Source of the DNA: Halicephalobus mephisto
Taxonomy: Eukaryota > Nematoda > Chromadorea > Rhabditida > Panagrolaimidae
Direction: 5' to 3'
Length of the DNA: 64,000 nucleotides
NCBI GenBank assembly: GCA_009193035.1
Contig: SWDT01000302.1
Location: 1-64,000 of the forward strand
Part shown: positions 47,651 to 59,904 of the stretch, piece by piece
Numbering within the stretch: the stretch's first letter is position 1
How the letters are laid out: each line of letters begins with the position of its first letter
Translations under genes and position numbers: made by a program
The notes under the pieces: model-generated
What the model was told of the DNA's origin: nothing
Seen by the model: only the letters and a program-made list of their open reading frames with translations
Databases searched by the model: none

Positions 47651-50600
47651 TTAATCTGTACAGGACTTTGAGTTCAATTCAGTGGTTGTGAGGTTTTCAT
47701 TTACATTAGATCTATGGTCATCATCAGAATCGTCAACGACGAGCTGGGGCGAGCTGTTCGCTTCTGATCTTCGTTGAGGACTCATGGGTTCTGTTGCTGA
47801 AGGTGTAGTTGATATTGGACGACTCATGGGGGCCACTGTTGAGTGGGTTAGAAGTGCACTAGAACCGCCTTCTGATGACAGTCGATCTTCCTCAGGATCG
47901 AACATCTCTTCTTTGGTCTGGATGACGCCCTTAGAACTGCCTCCGACATTGAGCAAATCAGCAGCAGCATTGATTAGTTGCTGTTTCGTCAACGCATCGA
48001 CGATCGTGTTCGTGTCGACCATTGATGAGGGGGTTGTTGACTTCACTGATCTCGCTGAACTCGCTCTTTGAGGTCTTCTTTTGTAAAATTCAGAATCATC
48101 AACGGTCCAAACCGCGCCTTTCACATTTTGTTCAACTCGAGCGAAGCACTTGTGGAGAGATAAATTATGTCTCACAGCATTCTGAAAAAAGTACTTTAAT
48201 CATAAAAGTAATAACCGAACAAAAAGTAATAATACAAGGAACAGAATCCAAAGAACCATATATCAAAGTTGACGCTGAAGGTCCGGAATTTGGATTTTTC
48301 TCGTTAAAACACAAGTCTATACTGGGGAAATTTAGGTAAAAAACAGGTTTTTGAAGTAGAAAAAGCTCTAAATTGTTGTAACGCGTGTTGGGACAAAAAC
48401 TATAATAGAGAGGACCTGAAGAGATACCCTGAATATCAGGGACAGTGGAGTACTGTAGGACATGAATGACGATTTCGATTGTCTGTTGCGCAGGATGTGC
48501 ATTGTTTGTCGGTACCTTATTTGTTAAGTAAAGATTTGCAGTATTCTTCTTGTTCCTAATCTTAACAACGCGGAAAGCTCAGTCAAACTTGACGATCAAA
48601 GTTTAAGTTCAAAACTGATCATCAAGGATTGAAATTTTCAAAAAAGTTTTAATTTTGCTTCAAAAAATTGATATATCAAATTCCATCAATCCAGATAAGG
48701 TAATTTTTCAAAGTAGAAAAAATCTACAGTTTCTTAAAAAAATCCAAATCTTAATTCCTAAATCTAGTCAACACGAAGCGCTAAATTCAAAAAAATAAAA
48801 ATAAAAATAAAAATAAAAAAGTAAATCACGAAATTCGTTCCAGGAGCCAAATCGCACTGTTATCACTCTTTACTTTTTACCTAAACTAGAATTTTTAGAA
48901 AATTCACATCGAAATAACTTTGTAAAATATTTTTTAATTTTTATAATTGTATGATTTGATGTAATTTTTTGGATTCTCACTCAGAGTAAACTTCTTAAAA
49001 ATGGGAAATCTGGTAATTCGTGCAGGAATTAACTCGCTCTTTTTTCTAACTCTTCACTTAAATTCTAGAATTTAAAAAAATTTCAAACTTTGAAATAATT
49101 TTTAATTTTTTTGATTTTTTGAATTCGCGCGCAGAGAAAGTGAACTTTTTAGAAAGGGAAAAAATGGAAAACTCGGCAAATCACTACGAAAATTGACTCG
49201 CTCTTTTTTACCTAAATTTTAAACTTGCGTCAATTTTCGAATAATTTCTACTTTTTTAACAATAAAATAACCGTTAATTATGGATAAAGGGACTTGCCTT
49301 CCATGTCGCTGCATTTCTTCTGAAATATGCAAAAGTTTCCGTAAACCACTGGTAAATTTCGTTCAAAGTCAACTGGCAATCTCTGGATTCCATGATGGCT
49401 TGTCGGATCAGAGAAGCATATGTATACGGTGGTCGGACATCATGACTTCTGTAAAATTCCCTGTTTCTTTCGATATCCGCCGAAATTGGCATCACAGCTT
49501 TATCGCTGACTCGACGACGTGAAGTACCCGATGTTGATGTTGGTGCATTTATGTTTGAAGTTGAAGAACTGGATCGAATATTTGACTGACCGGCTCGTTG
49601 GATAAGTGAAGAAGCAGAATCCTCATTGATAACTCCACCAGACAACGCCGAGGCCCCACCCGACCCAACCGCCGCCGCAGCTAAGGCCGCAAGCGCCTCT
49701 CTCGAAGCGAAATTCTGAGCTTGCTGATGTACCTAAAATCCCAAATAACACTTTTCACTTTTAAATAAAAAATGAACTTTTTTAAAATTTTCAAATAATT
49801 TTAAAAATAAAAAATCGACTTTTTTAAAATTTTCAAATAATTTTAAAAATAAAAAAAAATAAAAAATGAACTTTTTTAAAATTTTCAAATAATTTTAAAA
49901 ATAAAAAAAATAAAAAATAAAAAAATTGAAAAAAATATTTTTAAAATAAAAATTTTTTTCTGACCTAAATTTTTCAGATTCCTTTCTGAAAAAATTGAAA
50001 TAATTTTTATTTTAATTTTTATAACAATATAATTTCCCTAAAGCCAAGTTATTAAGTTTTTTCTTTAATATTGTATTTATTTATTTATTTTTTTAAATTT
50101 CCTCTAAAGACTCAATTCTCAATTGTCATCAGACCTTTTACCAAAAGAATTAGATGCATTCAATTTTTACTGAAAGGAAAACTGACTCACTCGACGTCAT
50201 TATTATTCATCATTGCTTGCCGTAGGCAGTGTACTTTTAATTTTTTAATCATTTACATGTTTTAATAGAATTTTCTACTTTTTAAGTTGTAAAAAATCAA
50301 TTTTTGCATTTTTATTTACAATGCTTCGAAAAATAAAAATAAAATTTTTTTCGAAAAATAAAAATTTAAATTTCTTCCAAAAATAAAAATAAAAATAAAT
50401 TTTTTTCAAAAAATAAAAATTTAAATTTTTTCCAAAAATAAAAATAAAAATTAAATTTTTTTTAGAAAAATGAAAATTTTAATTTTTTTAAAAAGTAAAA
50501 ATTTTAATTTAATTTTTTCGAAAAATAAAAGACCAAGAATCTGCCTACAGAAAACCCCTGCTTCCTTTGCTCTTGAAGCAAATGAAACGACAAAAACAAC

Positions 50601-53151
50601 AACAAGTTGCCTGAGGGCTTTTGCTTACTTTCCCTCCGCTACTGCCTAAGATTGAAAGTAATTACGTCCCTACTAATTGTAAAACATGTAAACAAATTAT
50701 ATAACATTAAAAAGGAAATCTGAACTAATAAATAAACTCAACATGTGCCCTCATTAGCCCACTTTCTCTTTTTAATTTTTCCTGCAGACGATTTTTAGAA
50801 GTAAACAACTTCGACGAGTACCATCGGGTCTAGGGAGTCCTCTAATCGAAGAAGATTTCGAAATTTAAAAAAAATAAGAAAACTTTGAAATTTAAAAAAT
50901 TAAGAAAATTCTGAAATTTAAAAAAAAAATTAAGAAAATTCTGAAATTTAAAAAAAAATTAAGAAAAATTCTGAAATTTAAAAAAAAAATTAAGAAAATT
51001 TTGAAATTTAAAAAAAATAAGAAATTCTAAAATTTTAAAAAATTAAGAAGAAAAATTTTTTAAAAATAGTGAAAAATTCTTTAAAAAATAAGAAAAAAAT
51101 TAGAAATTTTAGAAAAATTTTAAATCTTTGAAATTAAAAAAATCAAAAATCATATACTTTTAATTTACCGTAGTGAATTTCACGTGATGTTCGAAACGAA
51201 AACAGTCATCAGACAAAAATAAAGAATATTGTTTTCGAAATTTGAAAGTGATTATTGAATGTCTTCTGAAGTCGTTTATTTTTTTACTTGTATCAATCCA
51301 ATTTCTAAGAAGCAAAAAAATCCTTAAAGACTAATCCCTTAGAAAAAAATGAAAACATTGGATAAACTAGGAAAATAAAATGTGTCATATCTTCTTAAAA
51401 CTACAAATTAAGTTTCAATCTTTTAACAACCTACATTTTCAAAAAAAATAATCCTATAAAAGCTTCAGGTATCAGATGAAAGGTATTGAAATTTTTGAGA
51501 ATCTTACAAAAGCCTTCCGGAGGATTTTCAGAAGCTTCTGGAGCTTCCAAAAATCTCAAAATAAAAAAATTTATAAAAAATTTTGAAATTTAAAATTTTT
51601 AAAAACTTAATTAATTTTATATTTCTTAAATTTTTTAAATTTAATTAATTTTGTATTTTTTAAATTTCTTAAATTTATAAATTTAATTGATTTTGTATTT
51701 TTTATATTTTTTAAATTTAATTGATTTTGTATTTTTTAAATTTCTTAAATTTATAAATTTAATTGATTTTTTATTTTTTATATTTTTTTAAAATTATTTA
51801 AATTTTGAATTCTGAAGACTTAAAACTTATGAAAACTTGTTTTGAGACAATTTTATAAATTCTTATTTTTAATTTTTGTTATTTTAGAAATAAACTTACC
51901 GCGCTTAAATCAACACCCGATATTGTGGAAGTAGCGAGATTAGAGGGAGTTTCGGATTTAATCGAAGTTACATTTGGGTTTGCAGAAGAAACAGAACTCG
52001 AAGGGAACGTCGATGGAGTTGTTGTGATTGTTGGTTTGGGGGACACTAATGGGGAGGCGTCAGAGGAGGTCGCTGGACCGACCGAATGTCTCGACAAATT
52101 CACTTCTGGAGACAGTTTCATGTGCATATGGGCCTTCATCGCGTTTAATCTTTGTTTTTCTTTCAATAATCTGTGTTCCAACGATTCTACCAACTCTATC
52201 TGAGCTCTGTATTGTTGAGACGACCTTTCTGTAGAATGAAATTGATTAAGATGTTGTAAAAACGCCGAATAAGATTCACAAGGGGTGTTGCAATGAGGCC
52301 ATACACAGAGTCCATGTTGATACAACGAATGACTTTGATTCTGATTCGCTGTAGGACCCAAAAGAGCTCCAAGATTCCCCAGAGCTGCTAAATTAGCCAC
52401 ATTTGCCGATTGAGCATTCTGTAACCCCGCGGTCAGGTCCAAAGGGGACGGGAGTCCGGTGTTCGGCTGACTGTTGCCAATTCCCAACATACTCTGCCAT
52501 AATCGGTCGATAGGTGAAGCCACAAGTTGTTGAGCAACTCTTTCTTGAATTGCCAGCATTAATAACTGTTCTATCTGTAAATTCGACTGAAAAACGATAA
52601 ATATTACAATGAGAGCGTTTCCGCTCTGAAAATTTCCACAGTTACCTGTTGAGAACTCGAAGCATGATTAGCTAATGATGCAAGAGTAGCATTGTCGAGA
52701 GCAGAAAGAGCGGTGGATTGGCCTGAACCGATTTGGGATGGCCCTGTGGCGAGATGTGAGCCGGGTTGATGAATCCCAGAGGCAGCCGCAGCGGCGGCAG
52801 CTGCCGCGAGATTCTCTACTAGCGAAGAACTCGAGGGTTGAGACGTCGGAATCTGTAACAGCATCTGATAATAGTGATTCTATGTCGCTCTAATGGATGA
52901 CGAATGCGTACGTGGTAATGGTTAGCGTGAAAGCCACCTGAAGCCGTGGAGGATTCTGAATATACCAACGTTGTCGGTGCCAATTCTGTGGATCTAAGAG
53001 TATTTGAAGAAAAACCAGACAATGTATCTGTTTGGGATTTTGATTCAACGGGATCAGAAGAAGCCACCAGGGAAGGAGATCTACGGAATTGTGGAGGAAT
53101 TTCCGCTACGCTCGCTGTTCGCCTAATTCTCGAAGAGCCAATCAGCGGCTT
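47651..53151 (-). CDS. FOXP: FOXP-family forkhead transcription factor (5' end not resolved)
   Basis: Exons read right to left: 52912..53151, 52646..52864, 51900..52586, 49298..49732, 47651..48181, 704 codons including stop, all in phase. A Ser/Ala-rich N-terminal part (A9 run) precedes the FOXP zinc finger ([20 protein letters not shown]) and leucine zipper ([20 protein letters not shown]). The forkhead follows: [66 protein letters not shown] is the FOXP-specific hinge linked to domain swapping. The tail is Ser-rich and acidic. FOXP proteins are dimeric repressors in neurons and muscle. The first exon starts at an acceptor (53151) without an ATG, so an upstream exon or trans-spliced form starting at 52864 is needed. 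The 1.1-kb intron inside the forkhead begins GC. Confidence 0.95.
48182..49297 (-). other. GC-AG intron splitting the FOXP forkhead domain
   Basis: The conserved residues ATWK|NAVRH can only be joined after AAG, where the minus strand reads AAG|GCAAGTCCC. The acceptor is TTTTTTCAG|AATGCT. GCAAGT is the usual context of natural GC donors. The intron is 1,116 bp long, with AT-rich filler. Confidence 0.85.
49740..51860. repeat. low-complexity minisatellites in a FOXP intron
   Basis: Several short-period arrays fill this 2.2-kb intron. They include AACTTTTTTAAAATTTTCAA units at 49772-49900 and AAAAATAAAAATTTAAATTT units at 50330-50520. TTCTGAAATTTAAAAAAAAA units of about 30 bp lie at 50870-51030, and a 76-bp unit at 51661 repeats at 51737. 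A GC-richer island at 50525-50850 and the heat-shock-like GAA-gc-TTC-tg-GAG-ct-TCC run at 51531-51548 interrupt them. Confidence 0.75.
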
Positions 53152-54579
53152 CTGAAATCTAGTCTTTTAAGAAGAAAATAAACAATGGCAATGATCTCTC
53201 GAAAGCTATTCTACAGACAAATAAACAAGAACAAAGTAATTCCTAAATAGAAAATTAAAAACATAATTTTTAGGTAAATTTTTATTTTGAAAAGTTACAG
53301 AATCCCGGAAGGAAAGTCATCAATGGAATTCATAATACTCTGATTTCGTAAGACTTATGAAGTGTTTCATCCGAAGAAAATATCCTTCTTTTCATGAGTT
53401 GCCAAGTCCCGGAACGAAAGTCATCAGTAAACAAAGACAGTATCCCCGATTACGTGAAAATTACAAAAAACATTGTTTTTCCAAAACATTTTCAAAAATT
53501 TTCCAAAACGAAAATTACCAAAAAAAAATTTATTTGGAAATTATTAAAAGAGGAACATCATCGTTTTTTAAAAATGAGAGATACTTCGGAAAATTTTTAA
53601 TTTTAAAAAAAAATTATCAATAAAGAAGTTAATAATGTTCAAATTTCGTGATTACTAAATAAACCAACAAAAACAAAAATCAGAAAAATAATGAATAAGC
53701 AGTATGGCAAGTTGTTTTTCGTTTAGCAAAAACGACCACAAGGCTTTGAAAAGAGGACCTGCTCAAAGCCAGCTGACTAGCGCAACTAATTCTCCGAGTG
53801 AACACGTGAACACGGACGAACATAGTCCTCCCTTATGCAGCTCCTCCTATCTTCGACATCGTCTTGCGCGGTTTCTAATCTTACGTACAACTTGACCTGA
53901 GTTGACCTTAGGTTTATCATAGTTAATTATCGATTTTTAATCTACTACAAAAAAAAAATAAAATCACACTAATTTTAAAAGTAATCAGTTTTAAAGTTTG
54001 TTTTTGCCACGGGTGAACTTAGGTGAGCGAACGGGACGAAGAATGAGCATGTCACATGTTTTTTGTCTCGCCGATCCTCTTGGAATCAGACCAGAGCGCG
54101 ATCGGAGCGACTGGTGACAGTCAGCTGTGTTATTTCGAGACCCGAGATGCCGCCCAGCGAGCAATCACCGGAGATTGTCAGAGACGATGCATTCGGAAGT
54201 AGATCGATTTAAAAAGTGCACAAAAAGGTCAGTCATTTTTATTTTTTTTTATTCCAGTTTTTTAAACAAGTTAAATTTTTTTTGTCTGTCTTATTTTTCA
54301 TAGGGGAACATTTGTTCTAATTCTATGAAAAATCAACGAAAGTCCATCGGTTACGAAAACTGATATTGAAACCGGGAATCTTATTCGAGAAAAAACTTCA
54401 AGAAATAACCTTGATTTTTTTAAAATTCAATTTAGAGGTCATTTGAAGAAATAATAAATCATGGAAAATCAACAAAAATCCGTAAAAAAATTAAAATTTT
54501 TGAATTATCCTTAATTATAATTAAAAATTTATTTAAAATTGAAAAGTTATTTACAATAAAATATTTAAAATAATTAAGC

Positions 54580-55095
54580 AAAAACTATTTTAAAAAATTA
54601 AATTACGGTATTTTTGGGATTTTCGAAAATTAAAAAAATTAATTTATAATAAAATATTAAAAATAATTTTTCTATTTTTCAATTAAATTACGGTATTTTT
54701 GAGATTTTCGAAAATTAAAAAACATAATAAAATATTGAAAATAATTTTTATTCTATTTTTTAATTAAATTACGGTATTTTTGGGATTTTCAAAAATTAAA
54801 AAAATTAATTTATAATAAAATATTTAAAATAATTAAACGAAAATTATCATTTTTAATTAAATTACGGTATTTTTGGGATTTTCGAAAATTTAATAAAAGA
54901 TTCTGAATTTTCCAAAATTAAAAAAACTTATTTACAATAAAATATTGAAAATAATTTTTCTATTTTTCTATTAAATTACGATATTTTTGGGATTTTCGAA
55001 AATTAAAAAACATAATAAAATATTGAAAATAATTCTTATTCTGTTTTTTTAATTAAATTACGGTATTTTTGGGATTTCCAAAAATTTAATAAAAG
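54580..55095. repeat. irregular tandem repeat around ATTACGGTATTTTTGGGATTTT
   Basis: The word AAATTACGGTATTTTTGGGA recurs about six times, near 54600, 54685, 54764, 54861, 54975 (as ACGATATTT) and 55055. The intervals are 80-115 bp, with AATAAAATATTNAAAATAAT between them. Confidence 0.85.
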
Positions 55096-55337
55096 ATTCT
55101 GAATCTTTCAAAATCCAAAAAAAATTTCGTAACAACTTCAATTTTAAAATAAATGATTTTAAAGTTTTAGAAATTCGGGTCAGAAAAATTTCGTAACAAT
55201 ATCCTTCTCGATGTTTATGATAATATGGTAAATAAAAACATATTTTTTTTAAACAATAACTATGGTTTTTTTTAAAACTTGGATCAATGAAATGAACATT
55301 TCGAATTAGAAAACGTCGCTCAGCGCAAAACCTCAGC

Positions 55338-55496
55338 ATGGCGGCGTTTTTTATGAAAAACAAAAACAAACAAGACGTGATGGTCGACGGGCTGTACATC
55401 GACCTCCACGTTCCCTTTTTTTTCAATTTCGAGATAGAAAAGGAAAAATCAGTCGTCAAACCTCTGGTTATTGAGGATTTTGTTGCCAATAACTGA
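55338..55496 (+). CDS. small ORF in GC-richer island, 52 residues
   Basis: ATG at 55338 opens 52 codons starting MAAFFMKNKNKQDVMVDG and ending VIEDFVANN. The composition is balanced in an otherwise A/T desert, which hints at constraint. The product is unrecognised. The opposite strand is also open over the same stretch, so the coding strand, and whether it codes at all, is uncertain. Confidence 0.25.
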   Translation: MAAFFMKNKNKQDVMVDGLYIDLHVPFFFNFEIEKEKSVVKPLVIEDFVANN

Positions 55497-55690
55497 GGGA
55501 AATTTTTATATTTAAAAAACAGGTTGACTGGCCAGTATTCAGAACGAAGTCAGACAGTTGGTGTAATGGACTAAAAGTACCAAGACCCTAGAGAATGATC
55601 AAGTACGGTAAATGACGAGATTGTTCTTTCAAAAAAGAATATTAAAATTTTAAAAAAAATAAAAAAATGGATTTTTGAATATTAACTGAC

Positions 55691-55857
55691 CGTTTCCATC
55701 TATGATCTGTTAAAGTCGACGGAATTTGTGAAATTTCACCTTTTCCGTCGAATCAGCCTCCACGTCGCCGATCGTTCCTTCATCCGGCCTTGTGGGGTTT
55801 CGACCTTTGGGATTTTCTGGAAGAGGATCTCCAGTCGGTATTTTTCTTTTCAACTTC
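55691..55857 (-). other. candidate upstream exon (possibly FOXP 5' exon)
   Basis: On the minus strand the island is bounded by TTTTCTAAG (acceptor) and ACG|GTCAGT (donor). One frame encodes a polar stretch (IPTGDPLPENPKGRNPTRPD) for 39 codons, then DSTEKVKFHKFRRL and a stop. A noncoding 5' exon would fit equally well. It is 2.5 kb upstream of the first clear FOXP exon, on the same strand. Confidence 0.3.
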
Positions 55858-58215
55858 CTTAGAAAATAAATAAATCAAAATTTTACTAAATTTAAACAAT
55901 AATTTTTAAATGAATAAAAATTTTATTTAAAAAATTTAAAGATTTTTATGAAAAAATCGAAATATTGATAACAACATAAAAAAACAGATGACAAACACGT
56001 CATGAGGAATGGGGTGTGTTCACGCAAAAACACGTTCGTCCATCTAATTTTTATTTTCTATGCTGTTGCCAAAAAAAATTTTTTCGCAAAAACAACAAGC
56101 CGAAAAAGAGGACGAAGAAAACAGCCCAAGACCTCACGACTAAGGGCGGTCCATCGGAATAGAACCTCGTTCTGACAAACAAACAACCCTTTCGAGACAA
56201 ACGGGCTTCTGTCCGCCTTCTCCGATACTCTACAGAAACCTATTTTGTTTTCCTTGAACACCAACCAGGGAACGGAGCCGTCAAGGAAAGAAGACCATGG
56301 GCGGGTTGACTTGTTTACTCGGATGTTTACTTGAGACTGGGCACAGGACTGAATCTGAATGTAAACATGCAAGAGATAGTATGCCTCCATCTCTGCCGAG
56401 CACTCTCATGCACTATTCGTACCTCCCCTTGAAATAACAATCTCAGTTTTCTCCCTATTTTCGTTCCACGTTCGATATTTCAGAACTTTGTTAAAATCAA
56501 TTTTGTTTGTCAAAACAAACTTCAAAAGTGTTTGGATACGGTACAAACAAACGTTGCAAGATCGATAGTTCAGTAAACATTCGTAATGAGACAGCTTTGT
56601 GGAAAACAAAAATCAAAGTTGTTCGAAAATTATCTCCACGAATTTGCAAAATTTCGAAATTGAGATAAAAAAGTTTTAAAAAATTAAATTCAACAATTTT
56701 CCATTTTTTTATTTTCATAAAGGTCTTTTTTGTCTGGAAACAAAAAAATAAAAATAATTTTAAAAATAAACTTTATTTCGAAATTTTTTTGAATATCCCA
56801 AAAATTGTTATTTTAAAATTCAAAAATAAACTTTTTTAAATAAATTTTTGAATTTTTTAAAATTTTAAAAACCGAATTTAAAAAAATAAAAAAAATAATT
56901 TAAAAATAAAGTTTTTTATAAAATTTGGAATTTTTTAATAATTTTAAAAATTAAATAAAAATAATTATTTTAAAATTCGAAAATAAACTTTTTTTTAATT
57001 TTAAAAAATTAATCGATTTTTAATAAATGACCAGTTTTGTCATTTTTATAGTTTTTTTTTCTGCAAAAATTCAAAAAATAAAAAAATCAACAAAGTTTTT
57101 ACGAAATTGTTTTGAAATAAATTTTCAGAATTTAGACAAAATAAATAAAAAAAATTGAACTTGATTTTTATCTTCAATTGTCAAATTTATTATTTTTTGT
57201 GAAAATTAAAAAAAAATATTATTTTTAAAATAATTTTTTTTTTGTGAAAATTTAAAAAATTTATTATTTTTATTTTTTTTCGTAAAAATCTCAAAAAATT
57301 TATTGTTTTTTAAATTATTTTTCTTGCGAATATTTTAAAAAAATTATTTTTTTGTGAAAACTAAAAAAATTATTCTTTTATGAATATTTAAAAAATTATT
57401 TTTTTATGAAAATTAAAAAAAATTATTCTTTTATGAGAATTTAAAAAATTATTTTTTCGATTATGTTTATATTGATCATTTAAAAGTCGTTGAAAGAAAC
57501 TAAAAACGTTTATTTTTAAAAAAAGAAGCAGCCGTTGTCATTTCCACTGTGAACAGACCCCAAGTACGACAACAAACATGCATAACCAGAGGCTTACTTG
57601 AAATGGCCATGGTCGAATATTTCAAAAAACGTAAACAAGTGGAAAAATGTAAGCACGTCTGTTCTTGAATTCGGGGAAAAGCTGCAAGTGTCATAAACTT
57701 GAGTTACAAAAACATTGGAAAATTTACGTAAAAACTAATACGGATGAAAAAATAAATCTTGTTTGTTGGTTTCTATTCATCCAGTTAAAGAATGGATGAA
57801 ATGTTGCGATTATCCAGAAGAAGCTTATGAGACTAGAGATCCAAAGATGAAAAACTCAAAGGCTTCTGACAAATAACATATCTGTGACTAACACACATAT
57901 CCTCTTAAGTCCTCGATTCAGAAAACAACGACGTAATTTGCTCTCCTGGCCCGGTGTGTCCCAAGACACCCTCGGGATTAGAACGAAAAAACTCAAAAGT
58001 GTAAATAATGTCCGAGATGGGGTTTTGGAAAAAGATAAACTTGGAAAAACAAAGCCACATCGGGTCAAGTTGTTTTCCTCCCGTCGGAACGACCCAGACA
58101 GTTTTTCCTTGTTTGTGTGCTGGGACAAGGGCCGTCTGTAGACACAATAAACGATCACGACGTTTGTCCATTTTTAAACCTGTAAAAATACACCGACCAT
58201 CTGAAATCCAAACTA

Positions 58216-58387
58216 CAGTGAAACCTCGATATAAACACCCTCGATAAAAGCAAATCCTCTTTAAAGACAACTCGGTTCCGACCCCTACTGTGGATTTTCC
58301 CCTAGTAAACCCCTCGATAAAGGCAACTCCTATGTAAAAACAACTTTTCTGCCGTCCCTTTGAATTGTTTTTAGCGAGGTTTCACTG
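58216..58387. mobile_element. 172-bp MITE of pogo/Tc1-mariner type
   Basis: A perfect 13-bp terminal inverted repeat, CAGTGAAACCTCG at 58216 and its complement ending at 58387, is flanked by a TA dinucleotide on each side. With two mismatches the repeats extend to about 22 bp. CAGTGAAACCTC-type ends and TA target duplications are typical of pogo/Tigger elements. Internal CCTCGATAAARGCAA words are repeated. There is no coding capacity, so it is non-autonomous. Confidence 0.88.
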
Positions 58388-58829
58388 TACCATAATTATA
58401 TCTTTGGAAAAATTTGCAGGTGTTTCAAAAAACTTTTGCAGTTTTCATATAAGAGTAAACAAACTTTATCTTTGTTGTTTTTTAAGCTGTCTTTCAATGA
58501 TCGTAAGCGAAAATGATAACAACTTCAAAACCTTCGTTTTCTATTGTTCAGGATTGAAGTTTGATTCGTCGAAAAATCATATTGTCATAAAAGTAAAAAA
58601 TGATGATTATCGAAAAAAATTATTTCCCAAAAAATTTAAAACAAATAAAAAAGTGAAAAAAATAAAAGTAAAAAAAATTTAAAAATAAAAAAAATTTTAA
58701 AAATAAAAGTAAAAAAATTTTTAAAAAAATTTAAAATAATAAAAAAATATTTATTTTTAATTATGGAAATAAAAAATAAAATTCATCGAAAAATAAATTA
58801 AAATTTTTAGAAATAGAATTTAAATTAAA

Positions 58830-59330
58830 AAAGTCAATTTTATTAGTAATTCATCAGATTAGTTTTTTTAAATCCTATTCATTTTTTTATGAAAGTTCAA
58901 AAATTACAAAAAATATTTTTTTATTATAAAAATTAAAAATAAAAATTATTTCAAAATAATTTCGAATTTTTAAAAAGTTATTTTTTAAAAAAAGTCAATT
59001 TTATTAGTAATTCGCTTAATTAATTTTTTGTTTTTTTTAATTTCATTTTTGACAAGAATTCAAAAATTATAAAAAATAATAAATAATAATTTCGAATTTT
59101 TGTAAAATATAAATTTAAAAAAGTCAGTTTTGTCAATAATTCGCTTAATTAATTTTTTTTGTTTTTTTTTAATTTCATTTTTAACAAAAATTCAAAAATA
59201 ATAATAATTTCGAATTTTTATAAAATATAAATTTAAAAAAGTCAGTTTTGTCAATAATTCGCTTAATTAATTTTTGTTTTTTTTTTGAATTTCATTTTTA
59301 ACAAAAATTCAAAAATTATAAAAAAATGCT
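58830..59330. repeat. 118-160-bp tandem repeat around GTCARTTTTRTYARTAATTC
   Basis: The word occurs at 58833, 58994, 59123 and 59241, the last two 118 bp apart and almost identical including GCTTAATTAATTTTTG. The sequence between copies is AT-only filler. Confidence 0.85.
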
Positions 59331-59904
59331 ACTTTTCATTTAAAATGTTTGTCAGTAACTTTTAAGTAGTTTATCTGTGCTAAGAACTTGAATCAATAAC
59401 AACATCGTGAGCAATTTATCACATACTTCCTATTACTGCCATCAGTTTGTCTTTCAAATTCCCCCATCAGCTGATTTCTATTGACGGAACTAGCTGCGTC
59501 ATCAAAAAATAAAATTCAAAGATAGAATTCATCTGAATACGAGAAATAAAAAAATGATAAAAATTTAAATTTAAAAAAGTGAAAAATTGAAATGCAAAAA
59601 TGTGACGAAAGTTTTGACATGTCTTATCGCGAATTCACTCAATTCCATAAGCTTTACGCAGTTGATTCGAAATCAGTTCGGTCAATTTTTAAAACAATGT
59701 GTTTGTCCAACCACAAATGTTCACAATTAACACTGATTTTTGTTCATATATAACCTAATTTTGTCACTGCTGACTAATCACGGCTTGCCTTAGGCACTAA
59801 CGATGACTCGCGCTTTTTGAGGTTTGATGGCTTTGAGTTTTAAGTTCCAAGTTGATATATATTTTTAGATATATGAATCTCAGAGCCAGTGATTTAAATC
59901 AATA

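Larger units (their letters stand above)
53152..59904. other. AT-rich desert upstream of FOXP with GC-richer islands
   Basis: The gap between FOXP (-) and the coiled-coil gene (+) is 6.7 kb, by far the largest in the window after 4.5 kb. Islands of balanced composition stand out at about 53700-53900, 54000-54210, 55290-55500, 55540-55620, 55690-55860, 55985-56480, 57520-57700 and 57880-58250. They are separated by near-pure A/T minisatellites. The islands are candidates for FOXP 5' exons, promoters or enhancers. I see no complete gene. Confidence 0.5.

Noticed and set aside
53704..53895. 63-codon plus-strand frame upstream of FOXP
   Set aside because: No recognisable domain, no splice context; kept only as part of a GC-richer island.
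57856..58270. Several overlapping frames of 79-121 codons on both strands
   Set aside because: They conflict with one another, and the right-hand ones run into the MITE at 58216; no domain is recognisable.
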